Assembly (NCBI RefSeq): GCF_016756775.1
Contig: NZ_JAERMU010000010.1
Location: forward strand, 62,001 to 126,000
Length of the DNA: 64,000 bases
Direction: 5' to 3'
Source: Dryocola clanedunensis subsp. sulfonylureivorans
GTDB lineage: Bacteria; Pseudomonadota; Gammaproteobacteria; Enterobacterales; Enterobacteriaceae
Shown here: in pieces, positions 1 through 10,000 of the stretch
How the letters are laid out: each line of letters begins with the position of its first letter
Position numbering within the stretch: position 1 is the stretch's first letter
Program-made: the position numbers and the translations under genes
The notes under the pieces: model-generated
What the model was told of the DNA's origin: nothing
Seen by the model: only the letters and a program-made list of their open reading frames with translations
Databases searched by the model: none

Positions 1-765
1 ACCTTCGGCCCGTACGTTGCGGATTACTCGCGCTATCTGCCGCGCAATACGTCCAGCAGAAAGGTCTTTTTTGCAGTAGGCAGCGGATCGGTGATTGGCG
101 CGCAGGTGGCGATGACGGTTGGCGTGCTGGCAGCGGCGATCTCCCAGGGAAAACTGCTGGGCCATGAAGTGGACTTTATCGTGACGTTAGGGGGAACCGG
201 CGCGGTTGCCACGCTGCTTTATCTGAGCGTCGCTTTTGGCAAGCTGACCATTAATACCCTTAACGCGTACGGCAGCCTGATGTGTCTGAGCACGGTTTAC
301 AGCTGCGGGAAGCAGCAGATTCGCATTAGCCCACGGGTGCGGCTGCTGGTGCTGGCTGCAATTATTGCTCTCGCCACGGGGATTGCGATTATTGGCCAGC
401 ACTCGTTCCTGGCCGCGTTCAAATCATTCCTGCTGTTCCTGCTAACCTTCTTTACGCCGTGGAGCGCGGTCAACCTGGTGGATTACTACTTCTTTAACCA
501 CCAGGAGATTGATGTTGCTGCCCTGAACGATCCGGCTGGCAAATACCGTGCCTGGAACGCAACGGGACTGGGCGTTTATATCCTCGGCGTGGCGGTGCAG
601 ACGCCGTTTATCGATAGCGGTTTTTATAGCGGCCCGTTCGTCAGCCTGCTCGGCGGCATCGATATCTCGTGGCTTATCGGCCTGGCGCTGCCGGCCGCGC
701 TCTATTACATCCTGCGTAAAGTGCAGTCCACCCACACCGCGGCAGGTACCGCTCTGAGCCGCTAA
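1..765 (+). CDS. NCS1-family (purine/cytosine permease-like) transporter, 5'-truncated by window
   Basis: The frame is open from the first base of the window and stops at 765, so only the last 254 residues are present. It is an inner-membrane protein with several hydrophobic segments, including [25 protein letters not shown] and a last one ending ALYYILRK. The opening [14 protein letters not shown] and the later [11 protein letters not shown] are typical of the nucleobase:cation symporter-1 family (CodB type). It lies 10 bases upstream of hutI on the same strand. NCS1 permeases occur in some hut loci (I recall Pseudomonas), so uptake of histidine, urocanate or a related imidazole is more likely than cytosine transport; this is inference from context. 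The N-terminal half, which would help assign the substrate, is outside the window. Confidence 0.8.
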   Translation, partial: TFGPYVADYSRYLPRNTSSRKVFFAVGSGSVIGAQVAMTVGVLAAAISQGKLLGHEVDFIVTLGGTGAVATLLYLSVAFGKLTINTLNAYGSLMCLSTVYSCGKQQIRISPRVRLLVLAAIIALATGIAIIGQHSFLAAFKSFLLFLLTFFTPWSAVNLVDYYFFNHQEIDVAALNDPAGKYRAWNATGLGVYILGVAVQTPFIDSGFYSGPFVSLLGGIDISWLIGLALPAALYYILRKVQSTHTAAGTALSR

Positions 766-775
766 CGAGGTGCAT

Positions 776-1984
776 ATGTATACCCTTTGGCATCATTGCC
801 AGATAGCCACCATGGAAGGTGGCAAGTACCACCTGCTGACAGATGGCGCAATGCTGACCCACAATGCCACATTGTTCTGGGTTGGCGATCGCCGGGATCT
901 CCCGGACGTCAGCGTCGCCCGTGCTGTGGATTTAGAGGGGCGAGTCGTCACACCAGGGCTGGTGGATTGCCACAGCCATGCGGTGTTTGGCGGCGATCGC
1001 GCACGTGAATTTGAAATGCGTCTCAACGGGGCGAGCTACGCGGAAATCGCCGCGGCTGGCGGCGGCATTGCCAGCACGGTGAACGCCACGCGTCAGGCCA
1101 GTGAAAGCGAACTCTTTGCGAGCGCAAAACGACGCGTCAGCGCCTTGTGCAAAGATGGTGTCACCACGCTTGAGATTAAATCTGGCTACGGCCTGGATTT
1201 GGCCAACGAGCGCAAAATGCTGCGGGTGATCCGCAGGCTGGGCGAAGATCTTCCGCTTTCAATCCTTAGCACCTGCCTGGCGGCCCACGCGGTGCCGGTG
1301 GAGTATCAGGGGCGGGCGGATGAGTGGATAAGCTATATCTGTGAAACGCTGCTGCCTGAACTTCATGCTGAAGGGCTGGTGGGTGCGGTGGATGCGTTTT
1401 GCGAGCACCTGGCCTTTTCGCCCGCCCAGGTGGAGCAAGTTTTCCAGACAGCAAAGCGGCTGGGATTACCGGTAAAACTTCATGCAGAGCAGCTGTCGCT
1501 CCAGCACGGCGCGGCGCTGGCCGCACGCTTCCAGGCTTTGTCTGCCGATCATCTGGAGTATCTGTGTGAGGAAGATATTGTCGAGATGGCCCGTCAGGGG
1601 ACGGTAGCCGTCCTGCTGCCCGGCGCTTACTACTTCCTGCGCGAGAAACAGCTGCCGCCGGTGGAGCTGCTGCGTCAGCACAGCGTCCCGATTGCTCTGG
1701 CCAGTGACTTAAACCCTGGGACGTCGCCGGTGCTCTCCCTGCGTCTGATGATGAACATGGCCTGCACGCTGTTCCGCATGACGCCGGAAGAGGCGCTGGC
1801 GGCGGTGACCCTCAACGGGGCGAAAGCGCTGGGGCTGGACGACAAGTGCGGCTCGCTGGCGGCAGGTAAGGAAGCCAGTTTTGTCGCGTGGGATGTTCAT
1901 CACCCGGCGGAGTTGAGCTACTGGCTGGGTGGGACGCTCTCAAAACAGGTTATCTATAAAGGAGAGGAGGTTTATCGTGATTAA
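776..1984 (+). CDS. hutI: Imidazolonepropionase (HutI)
   Basis: Third step of histidine degradation: cytoplasmic hydrolysis of 4-imidazolone-5-propanoate to N-formimino-L-glutamate. The 402-residue product has the family's usual length and amidohydrolase metal and substrate motifs: [13 protein letters not shown] near residue 70, VKLHAEQLS near residue 235, and [10 protein letters not shown] near residue 315. I chose the ATG at 776 because AACGAGG lies 5 bases upstream; an in-frame GTG at 770 overlaps that ribosome site and is less likely. It follows the NCS1 permease by 10 bases and overlaps hutG by 8 bases, so the three are almost certainly one operon. hutH, hutU and the repressor gene hutC are not in the window and probably lie to the left. 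Confidence 0.95.
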   Translation: MYTLWHHCQIATMEGGKYHLLTDGAMLTHNATLFWVGDRRDLPDVSVARAVDLEGRVVTPGLVDCHSHAVFGGDRAREFEMRLNGASYAEIAAAGGGIASTVNATRQASESELFASAKRRVSALCKDGVTTLEIKSGYGLDLANERKMLRVIRRLGEDLPLSILSTCLAAHAVPVEYQGRADEWISYICETLLPELHAEGLVGAVDAFCEHLAFSPAQVEQVFQTAKRLGLPVKLHAEQLSLQHGAALAARFQALSADHLEYLCEEDIVEMARQGTVAVLLPGAYYFLREKQLPPVELLRQHSVPIALASDLNPGTSPVLSLRLMMNMACTLFRMTPEEALAAVTLNGAKALGLDDKCGSLAAGKEASFVAWDVHHPAELSYWLGGTLSKQVIYKGEEVYRD

Positions 1985-2780
1985 GGCCTTTGATTTTCAG
2001 CAGGGAACCCTGCCGCTGCTGGTGAGTATGCCCCATCCGGGCACGTTGCTTACTCCGGCAATTGCCAGCGGGCTGACGCCAAGAGCGCAGCGCCTGGAAG
2101 ATACCGACTGGCATATTCCTGAGCTCTATCAGCCCATTGCCGAAATGGGGGCCAGCACGCTGTGCGCCCGCTACTCTCGTTATGTGGTGGATATCAACCG
2201 TCCGCCGGACGATAAGCCGCTGTACAGCACGGCAACGACGGGACTGTTTACCGATATTTTCTTCGACGGTGAGCCTATTTTTGAGCAAGGCCGCGCGCCG
2301 GATGCGGCGACGAAAGCCGACATTCTCAACACCCTTTGGCAGCCTTATCATCAGCAGCTGGCAGACGAGCTGATGCGCCTGCAGGATAAGTTTGGCTACG
2401 CGCTGCTGCTGGACGCCCACTCCATTAAATCCGTGGTGCCGCGCCTGTTTGAAGGCCGCCTGCCGGATCTGAACTTCGGCACCGCCGAGGGTGCCAGCTG
2501 TTCGCCGCAGCTCAGCCAGTCGCTGCTGGCGTGCTGTGAGGATTTCCCGCAGTACAGCCGGGTGCTCAACGGCCGCTTTAAGGGAGGGTATATCACCCGC
2601 CATCACGGCAATCCTGAACAGCATATTCACGCGGTGCAGCTGGAAATGGCCCAGTGCTGCTATATGGATGAGGAGAGTTTTGAGTATCTGCCCGAGAAAG
2701 CCGGTCAGATGCAGCAGCTGCTGGAACGGTTGGTGGCTACGGCATTGCGGTGGGGCAAGGAGAGATACGATAAGCGCTAA
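1977..2780 (+). CDS. hutG: N-formylglutamate deformylase (HutG)
   Basis: Releases formate and glutamate from N-formyl-L-glutamate, the last step of the formylglutamate branch of histidine use. The 267-residue product shows the family motifs LVSMPHPG near the N-terminus, [12 protein letters not shown] in the first third, [10 protein letters not shown] in the middle, and [17 protein letters not shown] near residue 220. The start is a GTG at 1977, preceded by the strong ribosome site GGAGAGGAGG; the first in-frame upstream ATG lies inside hutI. The 8-base overlap with hutI suggests translational coupling. Having a formylglutamate enzyme with hutI would imply that formiminoglutamate is deiminated by HutF, but some enterobacterial HutG proteins act on formiminoglutamate directly, so the exact substrate is uncertain. 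Confidence 0.9.
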   Translation: MIKAFDFQQGTLPLLVSMPHPGTLLTPAIASGLTPRAQRLEDTDWHIPELYQPIAEMGASTLCARYSRYVVDINRPPDDKPLYSTATTGLFTDIFFDGEPIFEQGRAPDAATKADILNTLWQPYHQQLADELMRLQDKFGYALLLDAHSIKSVVPRLFEGRLPDLNFGTAEGASCSPQLSQSLLACCEDFPQYSRVLNGRFKGGYITRHHGNPEQHIHAVQLEMAQCCYMDEESFEYLPEKAGQMQQLLERLVATALRWGKERYDKR

Positions 2781-2793
2781 GAGGGGCTGGCGT

Positions 2794-2820
2794 TTCCCGA
2801 TCGAGCCAGTCGATCGGGAA
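2794..2820. terminator. Perfect inverted repeat between convergent hutG and hmp
   Basis: An 11-bp perfect stem (2794-2804 with 2810-2820) closes a 5-base loop, between the stop codons of hutG and hmp. There is no long T-run on either side, so termination is inferred from position and stem strength. It could serve both convergent transcripts. Confidence 0.4.
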
Positions 2821-2835
2821 CGTGAAGGAGAAAAG

Positions 2836-4026
2836 TTACATCACCTTATGCGGGCCAAAGCATTCGTAGTGAATACGATCCTGCTCAACGCCCAGCCTGA
2901 CGAGCTGTTCCGCGGCAAAACGCATAAAGTTCACCGGGCCGCAAAGATAGAACTGCATAGCCGGCGCGCTGATTTTGCCTTCCTGAGCCAGCAAATCCAT
3001 TAAGCCTTCGCTGTCGAATTTCGCCTGCGCGCGGTCGCTTTCTGCAGGCGTGCGATACCAGACGTGGCGCGTAAAGTTCGGCAGTTTTTCACCAGTGGCC
3101 TCCACTTCATCTGCAAAAGCATGCACGTCGCCGTTGTCCGCCGCGTGGAACCAGTTTACCTGAGCGTTATGGGCGCTGTTTGCCAGCGTATCCAGCATTG
3201 CCAGCATTGGCGTCTGGCCTACGCCTGCGGAAATCAGGGTGACCGGCGTCTGCGGCGCAACGTCCATAAAGAAATCACCGGCAGGGGAGGCGAGATAAAT
3301 TTCATCCCCCACGTTCGCGTGATTGTGCAGCCAGTTTGATACCTGGCCCAGCTCTTCACGCTTCACCGCAATGCGGTAAGTTTTGCCGTCTGGTTTGCGG
3401 GTCAGGGAATACTGACGAATTTCCTGATGCGGGAAGCCTTCCGGCTTCAACCACACGCCGAGGTACTGGCCTGGCTGATAATCGGCAACCGGCTGACCAT
3501 CGACGGGAGCAAATTCGAAGCTGGTGATAAGCGCGCTTTGCGGGGCTTTCTTGACGATGCGGAAAGCACGGGTGCCTTCCCAGCCGCCGTTTTTGGCAGC
3601 GTTAGTCTGATAGATTTCGGCTTCACGGTTAATAAACACCCCCGCCAGCACGCCATACGCTTTCCCCCACGCATCCAGCACTTCCTGACCTGGGCTAAAC
3701 ATCTCATCAAGCGTCGCCAGCAGGTGTCCGCCAACGATGTCGTACTGCTCAGGCTTGATCTGGAAGCTGGTGTGTTTCTGGGCGATTTTCTCTACCGCAG
3801 GCAGCAGCACCGCAAGGTTTTCAATATTGGTGGCGTAGGCGCAAATCGCGTTGAACAGCGCTTCACGCTGGTCACCATTGCGCTGGTTGCTCATATTAAA
3901 GATCTCTTTCAGCTCGGGGTTGTGGCTGAACATCCGATCGTAGAAATGGGCGGTTAGCTTTGGGCCGGTGGCGGCAAGCAGGGGAATGGTGGATTTCACA
4001 ACGGCGATGGTTTGTGCATCAAGCAT
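2836..4026 (-). CDS. hmp: Flavohemoprotein / nitric oxide dioxygenase (Hmp)
   Basis: Converts NO plus O2 to nitrate using NAD(P)H, FAD and haem; the main aerobic nitric oxide defence in the cytoplasm. The 396-residue product matches E. coli Hmp in length. The N-terminal globin domain (about 1-140) has the haem-pocket residues Tyr29, Gln53 and proximal His85. The FAD domain has RQYSLTR, and the NAD-binding domain has [11 protein letters not shown] and YLCGPVNFM, ending in ECFGPHKVM. It is divergent from glyA, as in E. coli. A near-consensus NsrR operator lies 33 bases upstream of the start codon (4059-4081), so expression should be induced when NO damages the NsrR cluster. Confidence 0.97.
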   Translation of the reverse strand: MLDAQTIAVVKSTIPLLAATGPKLTAHFYDRMFSHNPELKEIFNMSNQRNGDQREALFNAICAYATNIENLAVLLPAVEKIAQKHTSFQIKPEQYDIVGGHLLATLDEMFSPGQEVLDAWGKAYGVLAGVFINREAEIYQTNAAKNGGWEGTRAFRIVKKAPQSALITSFEFAPVDGQPVADYQPGQYLGVWLKPEGFPHQEIRQYSLTRKPDGKTYRIAVKREELGQVSNWLHNHANVGDEIYLASPAGDFFMDVAPQTPVTLISAGVGQTPMLAMLDTLANSAHNAQVNWFHAADNGDVHAFADEVEATGEKLPNFTRHVWYRTPAESDRAQAKFDSEGLMDLLAQEGKISAPAMQFYLCGPVNFMRFAAEQLVRLGVEQDRIHYECFGPHKVM

Positions 4027-4058
4027 GAGGCGCTCCTGATTATCGAGGGGATTTCTTT

Positions 4059-4081
4059 AAGTTGTATTTTATATGCATGTT
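4059..4081. promoter_or_regulatory. NsrR operator upstream of hmp
   Basis: This 23-base inverted repeat fits the published NsrR consensus of two 11-mers around one base (AAGATGYATTT-N-AAATACATCTT) at all but four informative positions. It sits 33-55 bases upstream of the hmp start, where NsrR represses hmp in E. coli. The match is seen in the sequence; binding is inferred. Confidence 0.75.
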
Positions 4082-4352
4082 ATAAGCAAATACCGCTACG
4101 TTGTAAAGGGTCTATTTTGTTACCCGCCTCGCAGTAATGAATTTTTCGCATGGCGCAGATGAAGAAATATCCTGATTTTGCGGCCAGCCCTTTTGCCATC
4201 AAACCCTTGTAGGGCGGGGTGCCAATCGTTTGCGTAAAAACCTCTGTCAAGACCTATCCCCTGCTGCCAATTCAGTTTACACTGTTGCCCGTCGCCCAAT
4301 CCGGGCCCCCTTTCGGGGTAAAATTTTTACCGTTAGCTGAGTGGAGATGCGA
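4082..4352. other. hmp-glyA intergenic region, glyA side
   Basis: Non-coding region controlling glyA. Besides the PurR box at 4220-4235 it contains possible MetR half-sites at 4138-4150 and near 4160 (TGAA halves without a good TTCA partner), a -10-like TACACT at 4278-4283 without an obvious -35, and a perfect small palindrome (GGTAAAA-T-TTTTACC, 4317-4331) 21 bases before the glyA start. I see no gene here. Confidence 0.4.
4220..4235 (+). promoter_or_regulatory. PurR operator for glyA
   Basis: TGCCAATCGTTTGCGT has a perfect right half (CGTTTGCGT) of the PurR consensus and a degenerate left half. It resembles the PurR site known upstream of E. coli glyA and lies about 120 bases before the glyA start codon. 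Confidence 0.6.
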
Positions 4353-5606
4353 ATGTTAAAGCGTGAAATGAACATTGCCGATTATGACGCCCAACTGTGG
4401 CAGGCTATGGAGCAAGAAAAAGTACGTCAGGAAGAGCACATTGAACTGATCGCCTCCGAAAACTACACCAGCCCTCGCGTGATGCAGGCACAGGGTTCTC
4501 AGCTGACCAACAAATACGCTGAAGGGTATCCGGGCAAGCGTTACTACGGCGGCTGTGAATACGTCGACGTGGTAGAGCAGCTGGCTATCGACCGTGCTAA
4601 AGAGCTGTTTGGCGCAGATTATGCCAACGTGCAGCCGCACTCCGGCTCCCAGGCTAACTTCGCGGTCTACACCACTCTGCTGGAGCCAGGCGACACCGTA
4701 CTGGGCATGAACCTGGCGCACGGCGGCCACCTGACCCACGGCTCCCCGGTAAACTTCTCCGGCAAGCTTTATAACATCGTGCCTTACGGCATCGATGAAT
4801 CCGGCCATATCGATTATGCGGACCTGGAAAAACAGGCGAAAGCCCACAAGCCGAAAATGATCATCGGCGGCTTCTCTGCCTATTCCGGTGTGGTTGACTG
4901 GGCAAAAATGCGTGAAATCGCCGACATGGTTGGTGCTTACCTGTTCGTGGACATGGCCCACGTGGCTGGTCTGATTGCGGCTGGCGTTTACCCTAACCCG
5001 GTTCCACATGCGCACGTTGTTACCACCACCACTCACAAAACGCTGGCTGGCCCACGCGGCGGTCTGATCCTCGCCAACGGCGGCAGCGAAGAGCTGTATA
5101 AGAAACTGAACTCCGCCGTCTTCCCGGGCGCGCAGGGCGGCCCGCTGATGCACGTTATCGCCGGTAAAGCGGTGGCGCTGAAAGAGGCGATGGAGCCAGA
5201 GTTCAAAACCTACCAGCAGCAGGTTGCTAAAAACGCGAAAGCGATGGTTTCCGTCTTCCTGGACCGCGGCTACAAAGTGGTTTCCGGCGGCACCGACAAC
5301 CACCTGTTCCTGCTGGACCTGGTTGATAAGAACCTGACCGGTAAAGAAGCCGATGCCGCTCTGGGCCGCGCTAACATCACCGTTAACAAAAACAGCGTGC
5401 CAAACGATCCGAAGAGCCCGTTTGTGACTTCCGGTATCCGTATCGGGACGCCAGCGGTGACTCGTCGCGGCTTTAACGAAGCGGACGTTCGCGAGCTGGC
5501 TGGCTGGATGTGTGACGTGCTGGACAATATCAACGACGAAGCGACAATCGAACGTACGAAGAACAAAGTACTCGAGATCTGCGCTCGCCTGCCGGTATAC
5601 GCGTAA
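4353..5606 (+). CDS. glyA: Serine hydroxymethyltransferase (GlyA)
   Basis: PLP enzyme that interconverts serine plus tetrahydrofolate with glycine plus 5,10-methylene-tetrahydrofolate, the main source of glycine and one-carbon units. The product has 417 residues, exactly the E. coli length, and is nearly identical to it. The PLP lysine lies in [14 protein letters not shown] (Lys229), with [12 protein letters not shown]-type substrate residues near 55. I chose ATG 4353 ([12 protein letters not shown]), which has GTGGAG upstream; the ATG at 4347 and other upstream starts would add residues absent in relatives. Control by PurR is suggested by the box at 4220-4235. A REP pair and a terminator follow the gene. 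Confidence 0.98.
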   Translation: MLKREMNIADYDAQLWQAMEQEKVRQEEHIELIASENYTSPRVMQAQGSQLTNKYAEGYPGKRYYGGCEYVDVVEQLAIDRAKELFGADYANVQPHSGSQANFAVYTTLLEPGDTVLGMNLAHGGHLTHGSPVNFSGKLYNIVPYGIDESGHIDYADLEKQAKAHKPKMIIGGFSAYSGVVDWAKMREIADMVGAYLFVDMAHVAGLIAAGVYPNPVPHAHVVTTTTHKTLAGPRGGLILANGGSEELYKKLNSAVFPGAQGGPLMHVIAGKAVALKEAMEPEFKTYQQQVAKNAKAMVSVFLDRGYKVVSGGTDNHLFLLDLVDKNLTGKEADAALGRANITVNKNSVPNDPKSPFVTSGIRIGTPAVTRRGFNEADVRELAGWMCDVLDNINDEATIERTKNKVLEICARLPVYA

Positions 5607-5620
5607 GTTATCTGTGGTTT

Positions 5621-5697
5621 GTCGGATGACGCTTTGCTTATCCGACCTACGGAACTGCTGGCTCTTGTAGGGTGGATAAGCGATAGCGTCATCCACC
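5621..5697. repeat. Pair of REP-type palindromes after glyA
   Basis: Two imperfect palindromes in opposite orientation: GTCGGAT...ATCCGAC (5621-5646) and GGTGGAT...ATCCACC (5671-5697, preceded by GTA). Cores share GGATAAGCG/CGCCATCC-type sequence with other copies at 12678, 13981, 25840 and 60881. This is a BIME-like pair in the 3' untranslated region of glyA. Confidence 0.7.
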
Positions 5698-5714
5698 GAA
5701 ATGTCATCCGTCTG

Positions 5715-5738
5715 AAGGCCGCGCAAGCGGCCTTTTTT
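5715..5738 (+). terminator. Rho-independent terminator of glyA
   Basis: AAGGCCGC-GCAA-GCGGCCTT stem-loop followed by TTTTTT. The T-run overlaps the stop codon of the convergent yphH gene. Confidence 0.85.
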
Positions 5739-6936
5739 ATTGCTCAGCGCTCAGCGCCTCCTCGACATACAAATAGCCAATGCCCATCACCTGCTGGGGA
5801 CGGGTTAGCTGGCCGAAGCCTATCTGTGTGGCGTTCACCTTCAGGGCATCGCCGTGGTCAAACGGGTTGAACCCTATCTGCCGGTTAATGGTGGCCAGCC
5901 ACGTCTCGCCAAAACCGCAGCTCCTGCCGTAAAACCAAATCTGATTGATGTTCAAAATATTCAGGAAGTTATAGAGGCTCAGGCCAATGGCGTTGGCGGC
6001 ATTTTCTACCCAGCGCCGAACCTGTTCGTCCCCTTCGTGCCAGGCGCTGATAAGCTGCGTGGCGGTGACAGAGTCTGGATCCCGCAGCTGGGAATCAGGC
6101 TGTGACTTCAGCCAGATACGCGCCTGCTTTTTCAACGCGGAAAGCGAGGCGACGGTTTCCAGGCAGCCGTAGCGTCCGCAGTTGCAGGCCATGCCGTCCG
6201 GGTTAACGATGGTGTGCCCGATTTGCCCGCTGCCGTACAGGCTGCCGCGATAAATCTGCCCGTTAATCACGAACGACGAGCCGATGCCGTAATCGACGTT
6301 GATCACGCAGAAATCCTGACGGTTGCCGGGATTCTGCCACTTTTCCGCCAGCGCCAGCATCACGCAGTCGTTATCCAGCCGCACCGTGATCCCCAGCTTC
6401 TCCTCCAGCAGATACTTTATCTCCAGCGGTTCGCGCCAGGGGGCCTGCGGCATGGTCTGCGATACGCCCGTCACCGGATCGACCTGGCCGTGAATGCCCA
6501 GCGCCAGATTGATTCTCTGCTTAGGCCAAACCTTACGCTGCTGCTGCCAGATCCCTTCGATGGCTGCCAGCAGCGCCTGCGGCGTCATCGCATTAACCTG
6601 GATGCGCTCAAAATTCCCCAGTGCGGAGAGCTGGGCGTTGCAAAGCTGGCTTTCGATGCTGGTGGGCGTCACGTTCATACACAGGATGTAGTCGCCCTCG
6701 GGAGGGATCTGATAGCTGCCGCTGTTGATCCCCCGGTTGCTGAGATTTTCGGCGGAGTGGCTGAGTTTGCCGTCGGTGACCAGCTCCTCAAGGATCTTAC
6801 TGACCGCCGGGATCGACAGGCCGGTCAGCTGGGCGAACTGCGATTTGCTCAGGCGCTTATGCTGCCAGACCAGCTTCAGCAGCGTCTGCCGGTTGAGGTG
6901 CCTTACCCGCTGGTTATTCAATCCCGAACTGTGCAT
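5737..6936 (-). CDS. yphH: ROK-family transcriptional regulator, YphH-like
   Basis: Probable sugar-responsive repressor of the divergent yphG cluster. The 399-residue protein has an N-terminal winged helix-turn-helix (SKSQFAQLTGLSIPAVSKILEEL, about 30-52) and a C-terminal ROK domain. The ROK zinc motif is intact (CNCGRYGCLE, near residue 250), as is DND near 200. The ATP-binding DxGxT motif is replaced by MNVTPTS, so it is a regulator and not a kinase. The usual ExGH sugar-contact motif reads GQIGH. It starts at ATG 6936 with GGAG 9 bases upstream. In E. coli yphH also lies beside yphG and glyA, which supports the name. The inducer is unknown. Confidence 0.85.
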   Translation of the reverse strand: MHSSGLNNQRVRHLNRQTLLKLVWQHKRLSKSQFAQLTGLSIPAVSKILEELVTDGKLSHSAENLSNRGINSGSYQIPPEGDYILCMNVTPTSIESQLCNAQLSALGNFERIQVNAMTPQALLAAIEGIWQQQRKVWPKQRINLALGIHGQVDPVTGVSQTMPQAPWREPLEIKYLLEEKLGITVRLDNDCVMLALAEKWQNPGNRQDFCVINVDYGIGSSFVINGQIYRGSLYGSGQIGHTIVNPDGMACNCGRYGCLETVASLSALKKQARIWLKSQPDSQLRDPDSVTATQLISAWHEGDEQVRRWVENAANAIGLSLYNFLNILNINQIWFYGRSCGFGETWLATINRQIGFNPFDHGDALKVNATQIGFGQLTRPQQVMGIGYLYVEEALSAEQ

Positions 6937-6972
6937 TTCACTAAACTCCGTTAACTGTATTGCGTGAGCATT

Positions 6973-6980
6973 AAGCGCTT
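6973..6980. promoter_or_regulatory. Palindrome AAGCGCTT in the yphH-yphG divergent promoter region
   Basis: A perfect 8-base palindrome lies near the middle of the 115-base divergent spacer. It is a possible operator half-core for a sugar regulator, but it resembles LacI-type centres more than known ROK sites. Only the palindrome is seen; its role is speculative. Confidence 0.25.
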
Positions 6981-7051
6981 TCGGCCTGAGCGAGTTCTCT
7001 ACACTGCAAACATATCGTATTTCACTATGAATTGTTTACTGGAGAAGAGAA

Positions 7052-10000
7052 ATGTACGGAGCCGTTACTGTCAGGCAGGATACCGTCACTTTGCCCACCT
7101 GGACCCTCGGGGCAGAAGATCCGAATCCAATGTTTCTGGAGAATCGCGTTTACCAGGGCTCGTCCGGCGCGGTTTATCCCTACGGCGTTATCGACACGCT
7201 GACCGGCAAGCGCGAAATGCGCGACTATCAGGCCGTGTGGATTGAGAACGATTTTATCCGCGTCATGCTGCTGCCGGAGCTGGGTGGACGTATCCATCGC
7301 GCTTACGACAAAGTGATGGAGCGTGATTTCGTCTATTACAACGAGGTCGTTAAACCCGCACTGGTGGGGCTGGTGGGCCCGTGGATTTCCGGCGGTATCG
7401 AGTTTAACTGGCCGCAGCACCACCGCCCAACGACCTTCATGGCGGTGGACGTGACCTTCCAGCAGCGCGAAAACGGCGCGCAGACCGTCTGGCTCGGTGA
7501 AGTGGAGCCGATGCGCGGTTTGCAGGTGATGACCGGTTTCACGCTCTACCCGGATAAAGCACTAATTGAAATCACCGGTAAAGTGTTCAACGGCAACGCC
7601 ACGCCGCGTCATTTCCTGTGGTGGGCCAACCCGGCGGTGAAAGGCGGAGACGATCATCAGAGCGTCTTCCCACCGGATGTCACGGCGGTCTTCGACCACG
7701 GCAAGCGTGACGTTTCCGCTTTCCCGATTGCCCACGGCACCTACTACAAAGTGGATTACTCGGCAGGCGTGGATATCTCCCGCTATAAAAACATCCCGGT
7801 GCCGACATCCTACATGGCCGACAAGTCTGACTACGATTTCGTTGGCGCTTACCATCATGGCGAAAAGGGCGGGCTGCTGCACATTGCCGACCATCATGTT
7901 TCGCCGGGTAAGAAACAGTGGACGTGGGGCAACTGCGACTTTGGGCTGGCCTGGGACCGCAACCTGACCGACAGCAACGGCCCGTATATTGAGCTGATGA
8001 CCGGCGTGTTCACCGACAACCAGCCGGACTTCACCTGGCTTGCTCCTTATGAAGAGAAAGTCTTCGTTCAGAACTTCCTGCCGTACAGCCAGCTTGGCAC
8101 TCTGCAAAACGCCAACACCCGGGCGGCGGTGAAGCTGGAACGCCACAACGGGCAGCTTCAGCTCGGCGTCTACGCCATTGCTCCACTGAGTCAGGCAACG
8201 CTTGAGATGACGGCGGAAGGGAAAACGATCTGGAAAACAGGGCTGTCATTGCAGCCCGCGCAAGCCTGGCAGGACAGCATTCAGGATAGCTGGCCGCAAC
8301 GATTAACCCTTAATCTGCGCGATGCGCAGGGCAATATTATCCTCAGCTACTGCGAACACGTTGCCGCCGAGCTGCCGCTGCCGCAGCCGGCAAGCGTCCC
8401 GGCCAAACCGCAGGACATCACTAACTGCGACGAGCTGTATTTCATTGGCCAGCATCTGGAGCAGTATCTGCACGCCAGCCGTTCGGCGTTCGATTACTAC
8501 CAGCGGGCGCTGGAGCTGGATCCGCAGGACTACCGCTGTAACGTCGCGCTGGGTACGCTGGAATTTAACCGGGGGAACTGGACGCTGGCAGAAAAACTTG
8601 CGGATGCCGCCCTTCAACGCGGCCATCGCCTTAACAAGAACCCGCAGAACGGCGATGCCAGCATGCTGCGCGCGGGGGCGAAAGAGCGTCAGGGGGACGA
8701 GCAGGGCGCATTTGATGACTACTTCAAAGCCAGCTGGAGCGGCAACTGCCGTGATGCGGCGTTCTACGCTCTGGCGCGTCTTGCGATGCGCAAAGGGGAC
8801 GCCGACCAGGCGCTGGCCTTTGTCTCGCAAAGCCTGAAATTTAACGCCAGCAATAATCTGGCAATGGGGCTGAAGGCGCTGGCGTTACACCAGACGGGAG
8901 CGAGCAGTCAGGCGCTGGCCTGGATAAGTCAGCAGCTGGAAGAGTACCCGTTAAGTTACGCTTTGCATTATGCACGCTGGGCCATTACACAAAGTCCTGC
9001 CGATAAAGCTGAACTGCTGCGGGTGACCGGGCAGCGTGGCGCGAACGCCAGTATTCTGGCGGGCTGGTTGGTAGGTATGGGGGCGGAAGCCGCCGCGAAA
9101 GCGATGCTGGCCGCGCTAGATTCACAGGAAGCCATGCCTTTGCTCTGGCAGGCTGCGCTTGCCGAAGGTGAGGCGCGACAGCCCTTCCTGACGCTTGCAC
9201 AGCAGCGTTTTGCCGCCAAAGTCCGCTTCCCGAACACGCTGGATGAAATGCAGATGCTTCAGCGCCTGCCGCAGGACGGCTTTGCTCAGTACCTACTCGG
9301 CTGCTTCTGGTACAGCAAACGTCGCTATCACGAGGCCGTGGAGTGCTGGACATTCACCGCTAAACAGCTGCCGCAATTTGGCCCGGTGCAGCGCGTACTG
9401 GGCATTCATGCATGGAACAAAAAGCACGATGCGCAGCTTGCCGAACGCTATCTGCAACGTGCCGTTGAGCTGGAGCCGGATAACGCCCGCTTCCTGTTCG
9501 AACTCGACTATCTGCAAAAACTTACCGCTCGCCCAACGGAACAGCGTCTGGAGCTGCTGGCTTCACGCCGCGATGTGGTGCTTAAGCGCGACGACCTCAC
9601 CGCCGAACTGCTCAGCCTGTGGAATATCCACGGCCAGACCGAGGCCGCCGCTCAGGTGCTTGCCGAGCGTAAATTCCATCCGTGGGAGGGCGGGGAAGGC
9701 AAAATCACCGGCCAGTACCTGATCAACCTGCAGCGACGCGCCCTGAAATGCATTGCGGATAAGCAGTATGCCCAGGCTGAGACGCTGCTGAACCAGGCGC
9801 TTAGCTATCCGGAGAATCTGGGAGAAGGCCGTCTGGTTGGCCAGAGCGATAACGATATCTGGTATCTGCTGGGCTGGTGCGCCACGCAGCGCCAGCACTT
9901 CGAACGTGCGCAGGCCTGTTTTAGCCGCGCGCTGGAGGGCGGATCGACGCTGGAAGCCGGACGCTACTACAACGACCAGCCGGTGGATTATCTGTTCTAT

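Noticed and set aside
1950-2630. A 226-residue frame antisense to hutG
   Set aside because: Shadow of hutG, no ribosome site, no known domain.
4138-4150. MetR site upstream of glyA
   Set aside because: Only the TGAA half fits; listed in the intergenic note but not as a feature.
4356-5726. A 456-residue open frame antisense to glyA
   Set aside because: It mirrors the codon pattern of glyA, a highly conserved gene, and has no ribosome site or recognisable motif.
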